From Apostichopus japonicus (lineage: Eukaryota > Echinodermata > Holothuroidea > Aspidochirotida > Stichopodidae), in NCBI RefSeq assembly GCF_037975245.1, contig NC_092577.1, positions 1,856,001 to 1,920,000 on the forward strand: a stretch of DNA of 64,000 nucleotides. Reading direction: 5' to 3'. The translations under genes were made by a program, and so were the position numbers. Each line of letters begins with the position of its first letter. Positions within the stretch are counted from its first letter, which is position 1. Under the pieces are notes generated by a model. It was not told the DNA's origin and did not search any database. It saw nothing but the letters and a program-made list of their open reading frames with translations. Below, in pieces: positions 38,601 through 47,600 of this stretch.

Positions 38601-41600
38601 TGCATTGTAGATAAAATATCTGGTCTCCCCCCACCAACCCTAGACGTATGAAATGGACCTGTGTTGTAGATAAAAGATCTAATCTCACCTCCATGAACCC
38701 TAGACATATGAAATGAACCTGTGTTGTAGATAAAAGATCTGCTCGTGACCCCACCAACCCTAGACGTATGAGTAAACCTGTGTTGTAATTTTAGGATCTG
38801 CACTTACCCCCATGAACCCTAGATGCTTGAAATGATCCTGGGTTGTAGATAAAATATCTGCTCGTGCCACCATGAACCCTAGACATATGAAATGGACCAC
38901 CATTAGATAAAAGATGGCTCTTTGATACTTCTTTCTTTTGAACAGAGATAAAGTCTGGTCTTGCTTCAGTCCACTCTACCAAGAGTAGATAACATTATTC
39001 AGCTTTGTTTGTTTACCCAGCTTAAAGTCCTCTGTATCCTTCAGCAGACATACATTGGGTGCATTCTAAATTTCTCTATAGCACAGTACAGATCCTTTTA
39101 ACATATCAGACTACTTGAGCATGTAAACCAACATTGCCGGTACAAACTCTATCAGAATCTACTTACTTTCATTTTATAAGTACACAAAGACAGTCTAATA
39201 TCTTTAATTGCTTTATCTGTTTTAATATAGGTTCATTGGCTTTCAGTTATCAATTCCATGGTCCTTGTGTTCCTTCTCATTGGATTTGTCTTAATAATTT
39301 TGGTAAGTTAGTCACTCTGATTAATCTTTGTTTTCTTATGATTCTTAAATTTTGAAATTTTACTCTCTGCTTGCAAGTGGAAGATCAGTGGTAGATTAAG
39401 GTGTTTATGATTCCAGTTGTTTGTGGTGGGGCTATCATGAATATTAATTAGTGGGCGGGGCTTGACAGAATTTGTTTTAAAGGTCAATAACGCTCGAACC
39501 GTATGTCCAATTTAGTTGTTTCTTGGTATGGTGATGTAACTACATAGTAAGTACTTGTTCTTTGCAACAACAGTTTTTCATATAAAATTGCAATCACTCC
39601 ACAACCATAAATCGAATTGTATTCAAACTTGGAAACTACAGTTGTTAGGTAGTAGCTGGTACATGTATAATAGGTCTGAAGATTTTAGACCATCTGAGCC
39701 CTTAAAAATTTCTAGGCGCATTCTTAGATCAGGTGGGCCCCAATTTTATTTCCACCTCAAATGCATTTTGAGACACATTCTTTGGGTACGAATTTGTGGG
39801 CCCACATTTGGGTTAAATTTTGGGGGCAAATATATTTTTGAGTCAGGTTGTTTGGGCCGAATATTTCGGGACCATTTAGGCAAACAATTTTATTATACTA
39901 TGTCACTCAATAGATTTCTTGGTACCTTTCTTTATATGTTGCCACATTAGTCAATAGATACTGTAATCCTCTTCATTTTGGTGTGCACAAGTTTTTGAAT
40001 ATGAACATGTATGGCTTACCACACTAAATATATTTAGACATCGGAACCACTTAACATTTTCGTTTTCCGGTTCTTTTTTTCGTAACAGGAATCCCTAAAT
40101 CTTCTGTTAATTTCTCCCTTACACCCATCTCAATGTCCCAGTCCCCCCCCCATATATGATCCGTTAAAAATCTGGGGCAGGGTGGAGGCTTATCTGTGAG
40201 GGTAGCGGGTTCGTAGTGGGCACATGGAGAGTCTGGGTCTTCAAGAGCTCACACATTACAGCTGTATCTGCGATGGCTGCAGTATCTAACTAATTGCTAA
40301 CCGTGATTTACATTCCATATTTCCAGATGCGGGTCTTGAAGAATGACTTTGCCCGTTACAATCCTTACGAAGAAGATACAGAGGACTTGGACGCCGAGGA
40401 GAATGGATGGAAAATTATTAACACAGACGTCTTTCGAGTCCCACAGCATAAAAGCCTTCTCTCAGCAATATTAGGTAAGGGAAGGTAAAGAAGGGGAGAG
40501 GGAGATAAAAGGGGGAGAAAAAGAACCCATTCCCAAATAAAAGCAATATAAGGTAAAAGAAGGGTAAGTAAGGAGGATGAGTTAGGGAGGTGCAAGTGGG
40601 GGGGGTGGGGGAGGGGAAAGAAGCAAGTCACATAAAAGCCTTCTCTCAGCAATATTAGGTAAGGGAAGGGAAAGAAGGGAAGAGAGAGATAGAAGGGGGA
40701 GGAAACAAACCCAAATAAAGCAATATTAAGTAAAAGAAGGGAAATTAAGGGGTATGAGTTAGGGAGGTGGGGGGAGGAGGGGAAAGAAGCAAGTCACATA
40801 AAAGCCTTCTCTCAGCAATATTAGGTAAGGGAAGGGAAAGAAGGGAAGAGAGAGATGAAAGGGGAGAAAAAGAAACCATTCCCAAATAAAGCAATATTAG
40901 GTAATAGAAGAGAACGTAAGGGGGATGAGTTAGGGAGGTGGGGGGAGGAGGGGAAAGAAGCAAGTCACATAAAAGCCTTCTCTCAGCAATATTAGGTAAG
41001 GGAAGGGAAAGAAGGGAAGAGAGAGATAGAAGGGGGAGAAAAAGAAACCATTCCCAAATAAAGCAATATTAGGTAATAGAAGAGAACGTAAGGGGGATGA
41101 GTTAGGGAGGTGGGGGGAGGAGGGGAAAGAAGCAAGTCACATAAAAGCCTTCTCTCAGCAATATTAGGTAAGGGAAGGGAAAGAAGGGAAGAGGGAGATG
41201 AAAGGGGGAGGAAACAAACCCAAATAAAGCAATATTAAGTAAAAGAAGGGAAATTAAGGGGTATGAGTTAGGGACTGGGGGGGGAGGGGAAAGAAGCAAG
41301 TCACATAAAACCATTTTCAGCAAGGTGAGCTAGTGGAAGGGAAGAAGGGGGACTAGTATTGCATGGTGGGGGGAAGAGGGGGATAAGATGAGGAGGAGAA
41401 GGTGGAGGAGCCATACACAATATGATTTATTATACTTTATTGAGAATCAAAATCTATATTGTATAGGAGAAAAGGAAAAAATAAATGCTTGGTATTGTTG
41501 GAGCTGATTAGAATTGTTATTATGGAGATTGTTTTGCAGATGATAGTTGATGGTTTTGTTTTACATGGTTAACTATGATCACTTTACCATGATAGCTGTA

Positions 41601-44600
41601 CCATGTATTCTATCACTACCCCAAGATGTGGATCTTGCTAACACCTGTGCTGGACTATAAGATGTATGGAATATTAATGCATTTGGTGTTGTCTGGAACC
41701 CCCCCCCCCCCAACCCAGCAGTCATGTTAATTCTTGCTTGAATTTTATTTACTTCGATCATCAAGGTTTTGGTTAGCATGGCAAAACAGTTATGTAACAT
41801 TACTCTTCAAGAAAATAATATACTACAGGTTAAAAACAGCCCATCTCAGTGTCTTGTTGCTACCTTGAGATATCTTGGTATGAAAATTAAGCCATTGTGA
41901 CTTGACTGAACCCTCCATTCTTCAAGGAGTATATATCTTTAAGGTATACCCTTTGCAGACCCTTTTGAGGAGCCATGGTTCCAGACACAGCATTCAGATT
42001 TTGTATTTCACTTTAAGTGGTATGACAAACATTTAAGGTGAAAGGGATAGTTAAGGAATGAAACATGTTTGAATTGATCTTTGTCCTGATTTTTTGTTTA
42101 GGAGTTGGAAGTCAGTTTTTAGCTCTGGCTACAGCTATTCTACTGATGGCTATGACAGGAATGTTCAACGTTCATCGACATGGCTCCATGAATTCAGCAG
42201 CTGTCCTCATCTATGCCCTTACGTCCTGTAAGTATCCCAAACCTCGTCCATCCCCCTCCCCCTGCCCTCTCTCTATATATCACCCATGGCATGAGGAAGT
42301 GCTGTTCTCATCTATTCCCTTACTTCCTGTGACTATGCTAAAACTCATTTCTCCCCTCCCCTCCCCCTCCCTTCCCCTCCCTCTCTCTATGTATCACCCA
42401 TGCTTGATGTAGTGCTGTCTTCATCTATTCCCTAAATTCCTGTGACTATGCTGAAACTCATTTTCCCACCCCTCCCCCTCTCTCTTTGTATCACCCATTG
42501 CTTGAGGTAGTGCTGTTCTCATCTGTTCCTTTACTTTCTGTGACTATGCTGAAACTCATTTCACCCTCCCCCACCCCATCCTGCACCTCTCTATACATCA
42601 CTGATGGCTTGCAGCTAAGTGAACCTTTCAACTGTATCACCTTTAAGGGTAAAGAGATAGTCAACAACAGTGCTATGAGTTGAACCATGACATTGTCCAG
42701 AGTGTTGAATACATAGTCAATTTAATGGTTTGGTCTGGTGAGTTCACCTATCACCCGTTTCTTTTTTCCTAGTATGGCTGGCAAGTCTGTGTTAGCCTCG
42801 GTCAGTTGGAATAAAGATTTCAGTATTGAGTTGGTACCGTCACCAAGCTTCTCCAATGTTTAGTCTACATGTCTGATACAAGACTTGTGTAAAAATTTAC
42901 TCTGCATTCCATGTCAACAGTTAGCTTAAGATCAAACGTTGACCATCCTAAATGTTTCGTTATCAATGTTCTCAGGCATCGCTGGTTATGTTTCAAGTAA
43001 CTTTTACAAGCAACTCGGAGGTGAGAAGTGGGTCTGGAATATAGTCCTAACGTCTTGCATGTTTTCAGGTGAGTCATAAGCAGATATACGTCAGCCACTG
43101 CAGTAACTCTTGGCCATTTAAATAAACCCCTTACCCCTTGAGATGGATGGGCCAATAAGAGGCAACAGTGGGCCTCAAGTAACCTACCTGTGTTAAGGAC
43201 ATATGCGATAGTTAGAAGGCCTGATTTTCAATCCTAGCGTGACCTTCCCAATTGGCAATCCCAAAACAACTTACAACGGTCACCATGGGGTTACAGGTTA
43301 CCATGCGGGGAGGGACTCTAGAATCAAAGGGGAAAAAAAATGAAACGCAATGTAATAACCCACAAAAGAAGAGATTAATTTTTTTCGCAAATCCCTTGTT
43401 TATTGCAAAATGTGGAAATTATTGCCACATAAAATTTAAAAAATTGGTGAAAATTGTGTGGTATTAAAGTTTGATTTGTTTTTCTCACTGTTACAGTGCC
43501 TTTCTTTGTGGTCTGGAGTTTTGTCAACTCTGTGGCCTGGTACCAGGGGTCCACCCAGGCCCTCCCATTTACCACAATCCTCCTGCTTATGCTGGTTTGG
43601 ATACTAGGTGAGTAACAAAGGAGGGAAGCTCGCTCCAGTCTGTCGAGGTGAAAGCAACTGGTCGGATTTCTGAGATTATATTACGTATCCTTATTTTGCT
43701 ATCTTGCAGATGTTTCCATCTGACCAGTGGAATGTTGTTTAAGAACATAAAACCATAAACCATCTTGACAGCTTCTTCCCCTGAGGAAATACAAACTTTT
43801 TAATGTTTCTTCAATTTTATTCAGATTGATGAATTCTGCAAATGATTTTTGTGATTTCACATTTCATGGAGAATACGATAATTACTTGTTCACCCCCCAG
43901 ACCAGTTTCCAGTTTTCTGACGATTATCGTAGTCAGAAAATGAGGGTAACAACTTCTGCCTCCTCTCATATCTTAAAGCAGCATTTTGCGTTTGGTCGCC
44001 GTTTTCTACTTTTTTGACATGTCCATCAAGTTTTTTACATATCAATCACAAAACAGCAAACTAAGATATTAGCTAAGTTTTTCCCTGCCAACAACGTTAT
44101 AGGCGAGTAATACAGGATATTTGCAGATAATGAGAAAAGTGTCCACGACAAAGTCCACACTTAAAATTAACCGCATACAGTTCCCCCAAACCCACTAGTT
44201 TGAATTCAACCAATCAGAGATGCAGGTTATGAGCCGTTGCTAAAAATAGATTCAAGACTTTGCGTTGGTACAACCAGGGAGTTGTTATGGAACTCCCTGG
44301 TACAACTGCTATATAGACTGTACACAAATCAAGCATGGTGTTATATTACGTATTGGTCAATGACGTTCGTAGTGTTTAAATATTCATATTATGGGCGAGG
44401 TTTATTGGGATCCCAACGGAAAATATCTTTGGAGAAAAACAAAGTTGAAAGTTGCAAATTTTTTCGACTTTTATGCCACCATTTGAAGTAAGATTTAAAT
44501 AGATAAGCTAGTTATGTATGTCTTTATGGCATGGGGGAGTCAGTGAGGTTGAGAAAAGTCATAGAAAAGGACGCAAAATGCTGCTTTAAGAAAGGGAAAA

Positions 44601-46559
44601 GAAAAAACAGAGGGCACAAACAAATATTCTTCATATAACATTTAGTTAATAACACCATGTATATTGCATATGAAACATTCATTTTTTCTTCAATTCTCAG
44701 TTGGGTACCCACTGACCATCATCGGTGGTATAATCGGCAAGAACACAGCTGGTAACTTCGATGCTCCTTGCCGCACCAAGAACATCTGTCGAGAGATCCC
44801 ACCTGTCCCGTGGTACCGCTCTGCCACCATGCACTGCATCATCGGAGGGTTCCTACCCTTTAGGTATGTTCTCCACCCTACACTGCATCATCTGAGGCTT
44901 TCCCCCCCACCCCCCATACAGGTGTGAAAGTATGGATCTCTACTTTCTGAAGCAGTAGTGACAGAATCTGTTCTGGTTGTTGTTCCTCACCAATGGGTAG
45001 GGTTAATGTTTTGAGCCTGGCATTTGGGTGGAGTTGGGTTTTGAGACCTCCCCCCCAGTTATATGTGGGTAGGTGTCAAATTACTCTGTGTGTCAGTGTA
45101 TGGAGTAGAAGTGTTTGGGTATGGTGTGTAGATGTCATAGGTGTGGTGTTGTTATTAAGTTTCAAACCAATGTTTTATTGGTCATTAAACATCAGTTTTG
45201 AGGTATAAAACATATATTGTGAGGTATCAAACAACTGCTGTGAGGTATGATTATCTGTTGTGAGGTATGAAAGATCTACTGTGAGGTATGACATATCTCA
45301 TGTGAGGTATCACATATCTCTTGTGAGGAATTAAATATCTCTTGTGAGGTATGAATTATCTCTTGTGAGATATGAATTATCTGTTGTGGTGAGGTATGAC
45401 ATATCGGTTGTGAGGTATCCAACATCTGTTGTGAGGCATTAAACATCTGTTGTAGGATATAAAACATTTTAATACTGAAGCAACAATACACAATATGTTT
45501 CATGTTTGGGTATTCCCTGTTCAGCATATGTTATGCCAGTAGATATTATGGCCAGTTATGCTGATATACAAACAGTTTTAGTTGTGACGTAATACATTGC
45601 GTGCTGTAATACATTGATTGTACGCTGCCTGACGGCTTCATTACACGAGCAGGTTCTGATTAAGAATGCCCGTCGACTTGCCTCTCCCTACAGTGCCATA
45701 TCGGTTGAGATGTACTACATCTTCACCACGCTGTGGGGTCGGGAACACTACACTCTCTACGGGATCCTCTTTGTGGTCTACGGAATCCTACTCAGTGTCA
45801 CGGCTTGTATCTCTGTCGCCCTCAGTTATTTCCAACTATCTAACGAGGACTATCGTTGGTGGTGGCGGTCCATATTCAGTGCTGGGTGAGTTCTGTGATC
45901 TTCTTGTCTTCTTCATGAAATAAATGTCAATGAATCGTTTGGAACATTCTGGAAGATTTGTAGAAGAGAAACTTTTTATTCCAAAAAGTGATAATAACTT
46001 GCAAATTGAGCTTTGGTCTGGACTACATCTGGAGTACATCTTTGTTGAACTTCATACATGGTATGTAGATTCAACTTGTTGAGTGCAAAAACCCTATTGA
46101 AATTGGTGGAGGTCAAAGTTCATATGCGGTCAACATGTAAATGAAAGTTTGAAAATATTGTAAACATGATAACACAAGAAGTATGTCTTTATTCAACTTG
46201 ATTCTCACATAATCCTTGGAAAATGTTAACTTACTGGCTTCACATTTAGTCAGATACATTAGTTACTTTACAGTATTTTTAATTTTGCACAAATCATATA
46301 GCAAGGAAATCACAACTGGCTTCAAGTGCTGACATGTCTTGTTTGTTTTTGCAGGTCTACCGGTTTCTTTGTATTTTTGTACTCAATCTTTTACTTCTTC
46401 AAGAGGTCATCCATGTCTGGCACGCTGCAAACAGTACAGTTCTTTGGCTATACTATCTTAGTCTGTTACATATTCTTCCTGATGCTAGGGACCGTATCTT
46501 TCTTCGCCTCTCTGAAATTCATCCGTTACATCTATACCTATGTCAAGCTCGCCTGGTGA
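23606..46559 (+). CDS. TM9SF1: TM9SF1-type nonaspanin (transmembrane 9 superfamily), 14 coding exons
   Basis: The joined exons (23606-23695, 34964-35053, 36092-36173, 37263-37370, 37623-37741, 38072-38248, 39231-39302, 40327-40474, 42102-42227, 42976-43068, 43497-43607, 44701-44863, 45694-45885, 46355-46559) keep one frame across GT-AG introns and give 591 residues. Human TM9SF1 has about 606. The order is: signal peptide (1-21), lumenal domain to about 225 with hallmarks [16 protein letters not shown] and [15 protein letters not shown], one membrane span (about 227-246), a cytosolic loop with DVFRVP, then eight more spans to the C-terminus. Hallmarks in the membrane part include [31 protein letters not shown] and EDYRWWWRS. 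Two N-glycosylation sequons (about N168 and N193) lie in the lumenal domain. These proteins sit in Golgi/endosomal membranes and act in membrane-protein sorting and autophagy (family knowledge). The C-terminal K-x-D sorting signal is altered (see findings). I assign TM9SF1 rather than TM9SF2-4 from length and sequence pattern. Confidence 0.95.
24095..24399 (+). pseudogene. LINE reverse-transcriptase C-terminal fragment
   Basis: The first frame ([16 protein letters not shown], then a variant of the QTIVR..MINVKAN motif) hits a stop near 24292. From 24319 a shifted frame continues with [20 protein letters not shown], a CX2C...HX4C zinc-knuckle typical of the C-terminus of non-LTR retrotransposon proteins. 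The frameshift and stop mark it as dead. It lies in TM9SF1 intron 1 in the same orientation. Confidence 0.7.
25694..26048 (-). mobile_element. tRNA-derived SINE, minus orientation
   Basis: Read on the minus strand it begins with GTGGTCAAGTGGTTAAGGCA (A-box region), then AGTGGACTTTTGATTTAAGG. It shares GTTGTGTCC, CTTTATCTCC and TTGCCTCTCTT.ACCCAGGTG with the copy at 35058-35450. It ends in an ATT-type microsatellite tail (25694-25746). The B box has decayed. Confidence 0.85.
26806..26890 (-). mobile_element. SINE 3'-tail fragment
   Basis: On the minus strand TTGTAAAGCGCTTTGAGCAG leads to a CACTATATAAGTCTCATT segment and an ATT microsatellite. This layout is the usual tail of tRNA-derived SINEs in many marine animals. 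No tRNA head was found nearby. Confidence 0.6.
27531..28312. mobile_element. Foldback-type element with inverted 22-bp minisatellite arms
   Basis: The left arm (27549-27690) contains 22-bp units built on CATTTCGCCCAACCAGCC. The right arm (28073-28296) contains the same units inverted. Both arms start from the outside with the same layout: a CACTTCGCC unit, a second 16-bp unit, then the 22-bp units (4 on the left, about 8 on the right). An identical octamer TTTTCAAT flanks both sides (27531-27538 and 28305-28312), each 10 bases from the outermost unit. Arms of tandem repeats with 8-bp target duplications recall Drosophila FB and sea-urchin TU elements. The 380-bp centre has no coding capacity. 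Confidence 0.75.
32507..34456 (-). pseudogene. Decayed transposon gene with N- and C-terminal domains of a multicopy metazoan family
   Basis: The start at 34456 ([13 protein letters not shown]...) leads to a [22 protein letters not shown] segment. After a frame change it continues as [20 protein letters not shown]. After a second frame change it continues as [13 protein letters not shown] and [11 protein letters not shown], ending at a GTAAGC donor near 33978. A further piece (33140-33300) reads [17 protein letters not shown], then shifted [11 protein letters not shown], then a stop. The C-terminal piece (32905-32507) reads [34 protein letters not shown] and a cysteine-rich tail [14 protein letters not shown], interrupted by one in-frame TGA at 32621-32623. 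This N- and C-terminal combination recurs in repetitive, transposon-like proteins of corals, amphioxus and other animals (recalled pattern). The large middle of the usual protein is absent. Frameshifts, stops and the missing middle make it a pseudogene. Confidence 0.75.
33056..33105. mobile_element. hAT-type terminal fragment
   Basis: Read on the minus strand from 33105 it begins CAGGGGTGGATCTAGGAATT and continues with a G-rich stretch, a common hAT-type terminus. No partner end or target duplication was found. It lies where the middle of the decayed transposon gene is missing. Confidence 0.5.
34964..35053 (+). CDS. TM9SF1: TM9SF1 exon 2
   Basis: Residues 31-60, lumenal. It encodes [20 protein letters not shown] and QLPVCRPDT, the most conserved N-terminal block of the family. 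Acceptor TTCTACAG, donor GTAAGT, phase 0. Confidence 0.95.
35058..35450 (+). mobile_element. tRNA-derived SINE directly behind the exon 2 donor
   Basis: The tRNA-like head has an A-box region (TAGTGGTCAAGTGG) and an exact B box, GGTTCGAGTCC (35114-35124). An unrelated body follows (GTTGTGTCCTTGGGCAAG, TTGCCTCTCTTACCCAGGTG) and an A/T-rich end. Head and body match the minus copy at 25694-26048. The head starts about 4 bases after the first base of the intron. Confidence 0.88.
36092..36173 (+). CDS. TM9SF1: TM9SF1 exon 3
   Basis: Residues 61-87: [20 protein letters not shown], then MYDIKFK. Acceptor GTTATAG, donor GTAAAG, ends in phase 1. Confidence 0.93.
36405..36827. mobile_element. hAT-like MITE, 423 bp
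   Basis: Ends CAGAGATGCCAACC and, inverted, GGTTGGCATCTCTG, flanked by GTCGTG on both sides (36399-36404 and 36828-36833). If the outer C and G are counted as flank, the octamers GGTCGTGC and GGTCGTGT match at seven of eight bases. The interior has TACGAT-type inverted motifs and no coding capacity. It sits in TM9SF1 intron 3. Confidence 0.85.
37263..37370 (+). CDS. TM9SF1: TM9SF1 exon 4
   Basis: Residues 88-123, ending in [14 protein letters not shown]. It aligns with the family block [14 protein letters not shown]. Acceptor CTTCTGCAG, donor GTAAGT. Confidence 0.95.
37623..37741 (+). CDS. TM9SF1: TM9SF1 exon 5
   Basis: Residues 124-163: [20 protein letters not shown], then [15 protein letters not shown]. 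Donor GTACCT, which is also the start of a tandem repeat. Ends in phase 0. Confidence 0.95.
37743..37786 (+). repeat. 11-bp tandem repeat starting at the exon 5 donor
   Basis: Four head-to-tail units of TACCTCTTAAA (one variant with CAA) begin at the second base of intron 5, so the splice donor is part of the first unit. Confidence 0.95.
38072..38248 (+). CDS. TM9SF1: TM9SF1 exon 6
   Basis: Residues 164-222, the end of the lumenal domain. It contains two N-glycosylation sequons (NIS and NVT) and the family-typical end FFPHTLE. Acceptor CTTTCAG, donor GTATGG, phase 0. Confidence 0.95.
38251..38905 (+). repeat. ~62-bp minisatellite, ~10 copies, starting at the exon 6 donor
   Basis: Units share ATGAAATGAACCTG, TTGTAGATAAAAGATCT, CTCACCCCCATGAACC and CTAGACAT. 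The first unit begins within two bases of the donor GT. Minus-strand frames here are repeat translations. Confidence 0.93.
39231..39302 (+). CDS. TM9SF1: TM9SF1 exon 7: first membrane span
   Basis: Residues 223-246: [20 protein letters not shown] plus LIIL, the first transmembrane segment. Acceptor TTAATATAG, donor GTAAGT, 24 codons in phase 0. Confidence 0.95.
40327..40474 (+). CDS. TM9SF1: TM9SF1 exon 8: cytosolic loop
   Basis: Residues 247-295, starting [12 protein letters not shown], with an acidic stretch ([11 protein letters not shown]) and [15 protein letters not shown]. Donor GTAAGG. The last ~28 exon bases and the donor are copied repeatedly in the following intron. Confidence 0.95.
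40447..41330 (+). repeat. 164-184-bp tandem array containing copies of the exon 8 end and its donor
   Basis: CATAAAAGCCTTCTCTCAGC followed by AATATTAGGTAAGG occurs in the exon at 40447. It recurs at 40631, 40797, 40968 and 41140, with a degenerate copy at 41304. The remainder of each unit is nearly pure purine (GGGAAGGGAAAGAAGG, GGGGGGAGGAGGGG). Confidence 0.95.
42102..42227 (+). CDS. TM9SF1: TM9SF1 exon 9: second span and HRHG motif
   Basis: Residues 296-337: the second membrane span ([16 protein letters not shown]), the conserved [14 protein letters not shown], and the start of the third span. Acceptor TTGTTTAG, donor GTAAGT inside a Cys codon. Confidence 0.95.
42200..42610 (+). repeat. 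~98-113-bp tandem array containing copies of the exon 9 end
   Basis: The exon sequence GCTGTCCTCATCTATGCCCT plus TACGTCCTGTAAG begins at 42200. Close copies start at 42301, 42414 and 42512 (GCTGTTCTCATCTATTCCCT and variants). In the copies the donor GTAAG has become GTGAC. The rest of each unit is a C/T-rich tract. Confidence 0.92.
42976..43068 (+). CDS. TM9SF1: TM9SF1 exon 10
   Basis: Residues 338-368: [20 protein letters not shown] and the start of the fourth span. Acceptor TTCTCAG, donor GTGAGT. Confidence 0.95.
43497..43607 (+). CDS. TM9SF1: TM9SF1 exon 11
   Basis: Residues 369-405: [20 protein letters not shown] and [15 protein letters not shown], covering the end of span 4 and span 5. 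Acceptor TGTTACAG, donor GTGAGT. Confidence 0.95.
   Translation, partial: CLSLWSGVLSTLWPGTRGPPRPSHLPQSSCLCWFGY
43977..44585. mobile_element. MITE flanked by TTAA, 609 bp (Kolobok/piggyBac-like)
   Basis: Perfect terminal inverted repeat AGCAGCATTTTGCGT on both ends, each directly bordered by TTAA (43973-43976 and 44586-44589). TTAA duplications are typical of Kolobok and piggyBac elements. The interior contains a hairpin (ACCAGGGAGTT, 7-base loop, AACTCCCTGGT) near 44273-44301. No coding capacity. It sits in TM9SF1 intron 11. Confidence 0.82.
44701..44863 (+). CDS. TM9SF1: TM9SF1 exon 12
   Basis: Residues 406-459: [34 protein letters not shown] and the start of span 6. Acceptor TTCTCAG, donor GTATGT. 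The last ~35 bases have a diverged copy 49 bases downstream in the intron. Confidence 0.95.
45165..45470 (+). repeat. ~21-bp minisatellite (TGTGAGGTATGA-type)
   Basis: About 14 degenerate copies of a unit built on CTGTTGTGAGGTATGA in TM9SF1 intron 12. Confidence 0.9.
45694..45885 (+). CDS. TM9SF1: TM9SF1 exon 13
   Basis: Residues 460-523: [20 protein letters not shown], span 7, and [15 protein letters not shown], a hallmark of the superfamily. Acceptor CCCTACAG, donor GTGAGT. Confidence 0.96.
46355..46559 (+). CDS. TM9SF1: TM9SF1 exon 14: last two spans and stop
   Basis: Residues 524-591: span 8 ([20 protein letters not shown]), span 9 and [13 protein letters not shown] before TGA (46557-46559). 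A consensus donor GTGAGT starts at 46556. Splicing to the acceptor before 47760 would rebuild TGA across the junction and end the protein at K-L-A, the same length as the human C-terminus. Confidence 0.92.
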
Positions 46560-46609
46560 GTTATCAAACCATCACCTTAAATGACTCGTCATGCTGTACT
46601 GCATTCAAA

Positions 46610-47600
46610 TACACACCATTCTACTCCACAACGAGACTGTACCATTATACCCCATACCGAGCCTGTACCATGATACTCCATACTGAGACTGTCCCATTAT
46701 ACCCCACACCGAGACTGTACCAGTCTCCCCCACACAGACTGTACCATTTTATCCCACATCGAGACTGTACCCTTATACCCCACACTGCGACTGTACCATA
46801 ATACCCCACACTAAGACTGTACCATTATACCCCACACTGCGACTGTACCATTATACCCCACACTAAGACTGTACCATTATACCCCACACCGAGACTGTAC
46901 CATTCTACCCCACACTGAGACTGTACCATTCTTCCCCACACCGAGACTGTTCAATTATACCCCACACCGAGACTGTACCATTATACACCACAACGAGACT
47001 GTACCATTATACCCCACACTAAGACTGTACCATTATACCCCACACCGAGACTGTACTATTTTACCCCACAACGAGACTGTACCAGTCTCCCCCACACAGA
47101 CTGTACCATTTTATCCCACATCGAGACTGTACCCTTATACTCCACACTGCGACTGTACCATTATACCCCACACTAAGACTGTACCATTATACCCCACACC
47201 GAGACTGTACCATTCTACCCCACACTGAGACTGTACCATTCTTCCCCACACCGAGACTGTTCAATTATACCCCACACCGAGACTGTACCATTATACACCA
47301 CAACGAGACTGTACCATTATACCCCACACTAAGACTGTACCATTATACCCCACACCGAGACTGTACCATTATACCCCACACCGAGACTGTATTATTATAC
47401 CCCACACTAAGACTGTACCATTATACCCCACACCGAGACTGTACTATTATACCCCACAATAAGACTGTACCAAACTACCCCACAACGAGACTACCATAAT
47501 ACCCCACCACCATGACAGTACCAGTATACCCCACACCGAGACTGTACCATTGTACCCTACACCGAGACTGTACCATTGTACCCCACACTGTGACAAATGT
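46610..47600 (+). repeat. 26-bp minisatellite, ~36 copies
   Basis: The unit is built on ACCATTATACCCCACACC followed by GAGACTGT. A higher-order block of about 310 bp starting near 46901 recurs near 47211. It begins about 50 bases after the TM9SF1 stop codon, within the probable last intron or 3' UTR. Confidence 0.95.

Noticed and set aside
46610-47600. CRISPR-like array
   Set aside because: Units are contiguous without unique spacers, and the context is a eukaryotic gene; it is a minisatellite.
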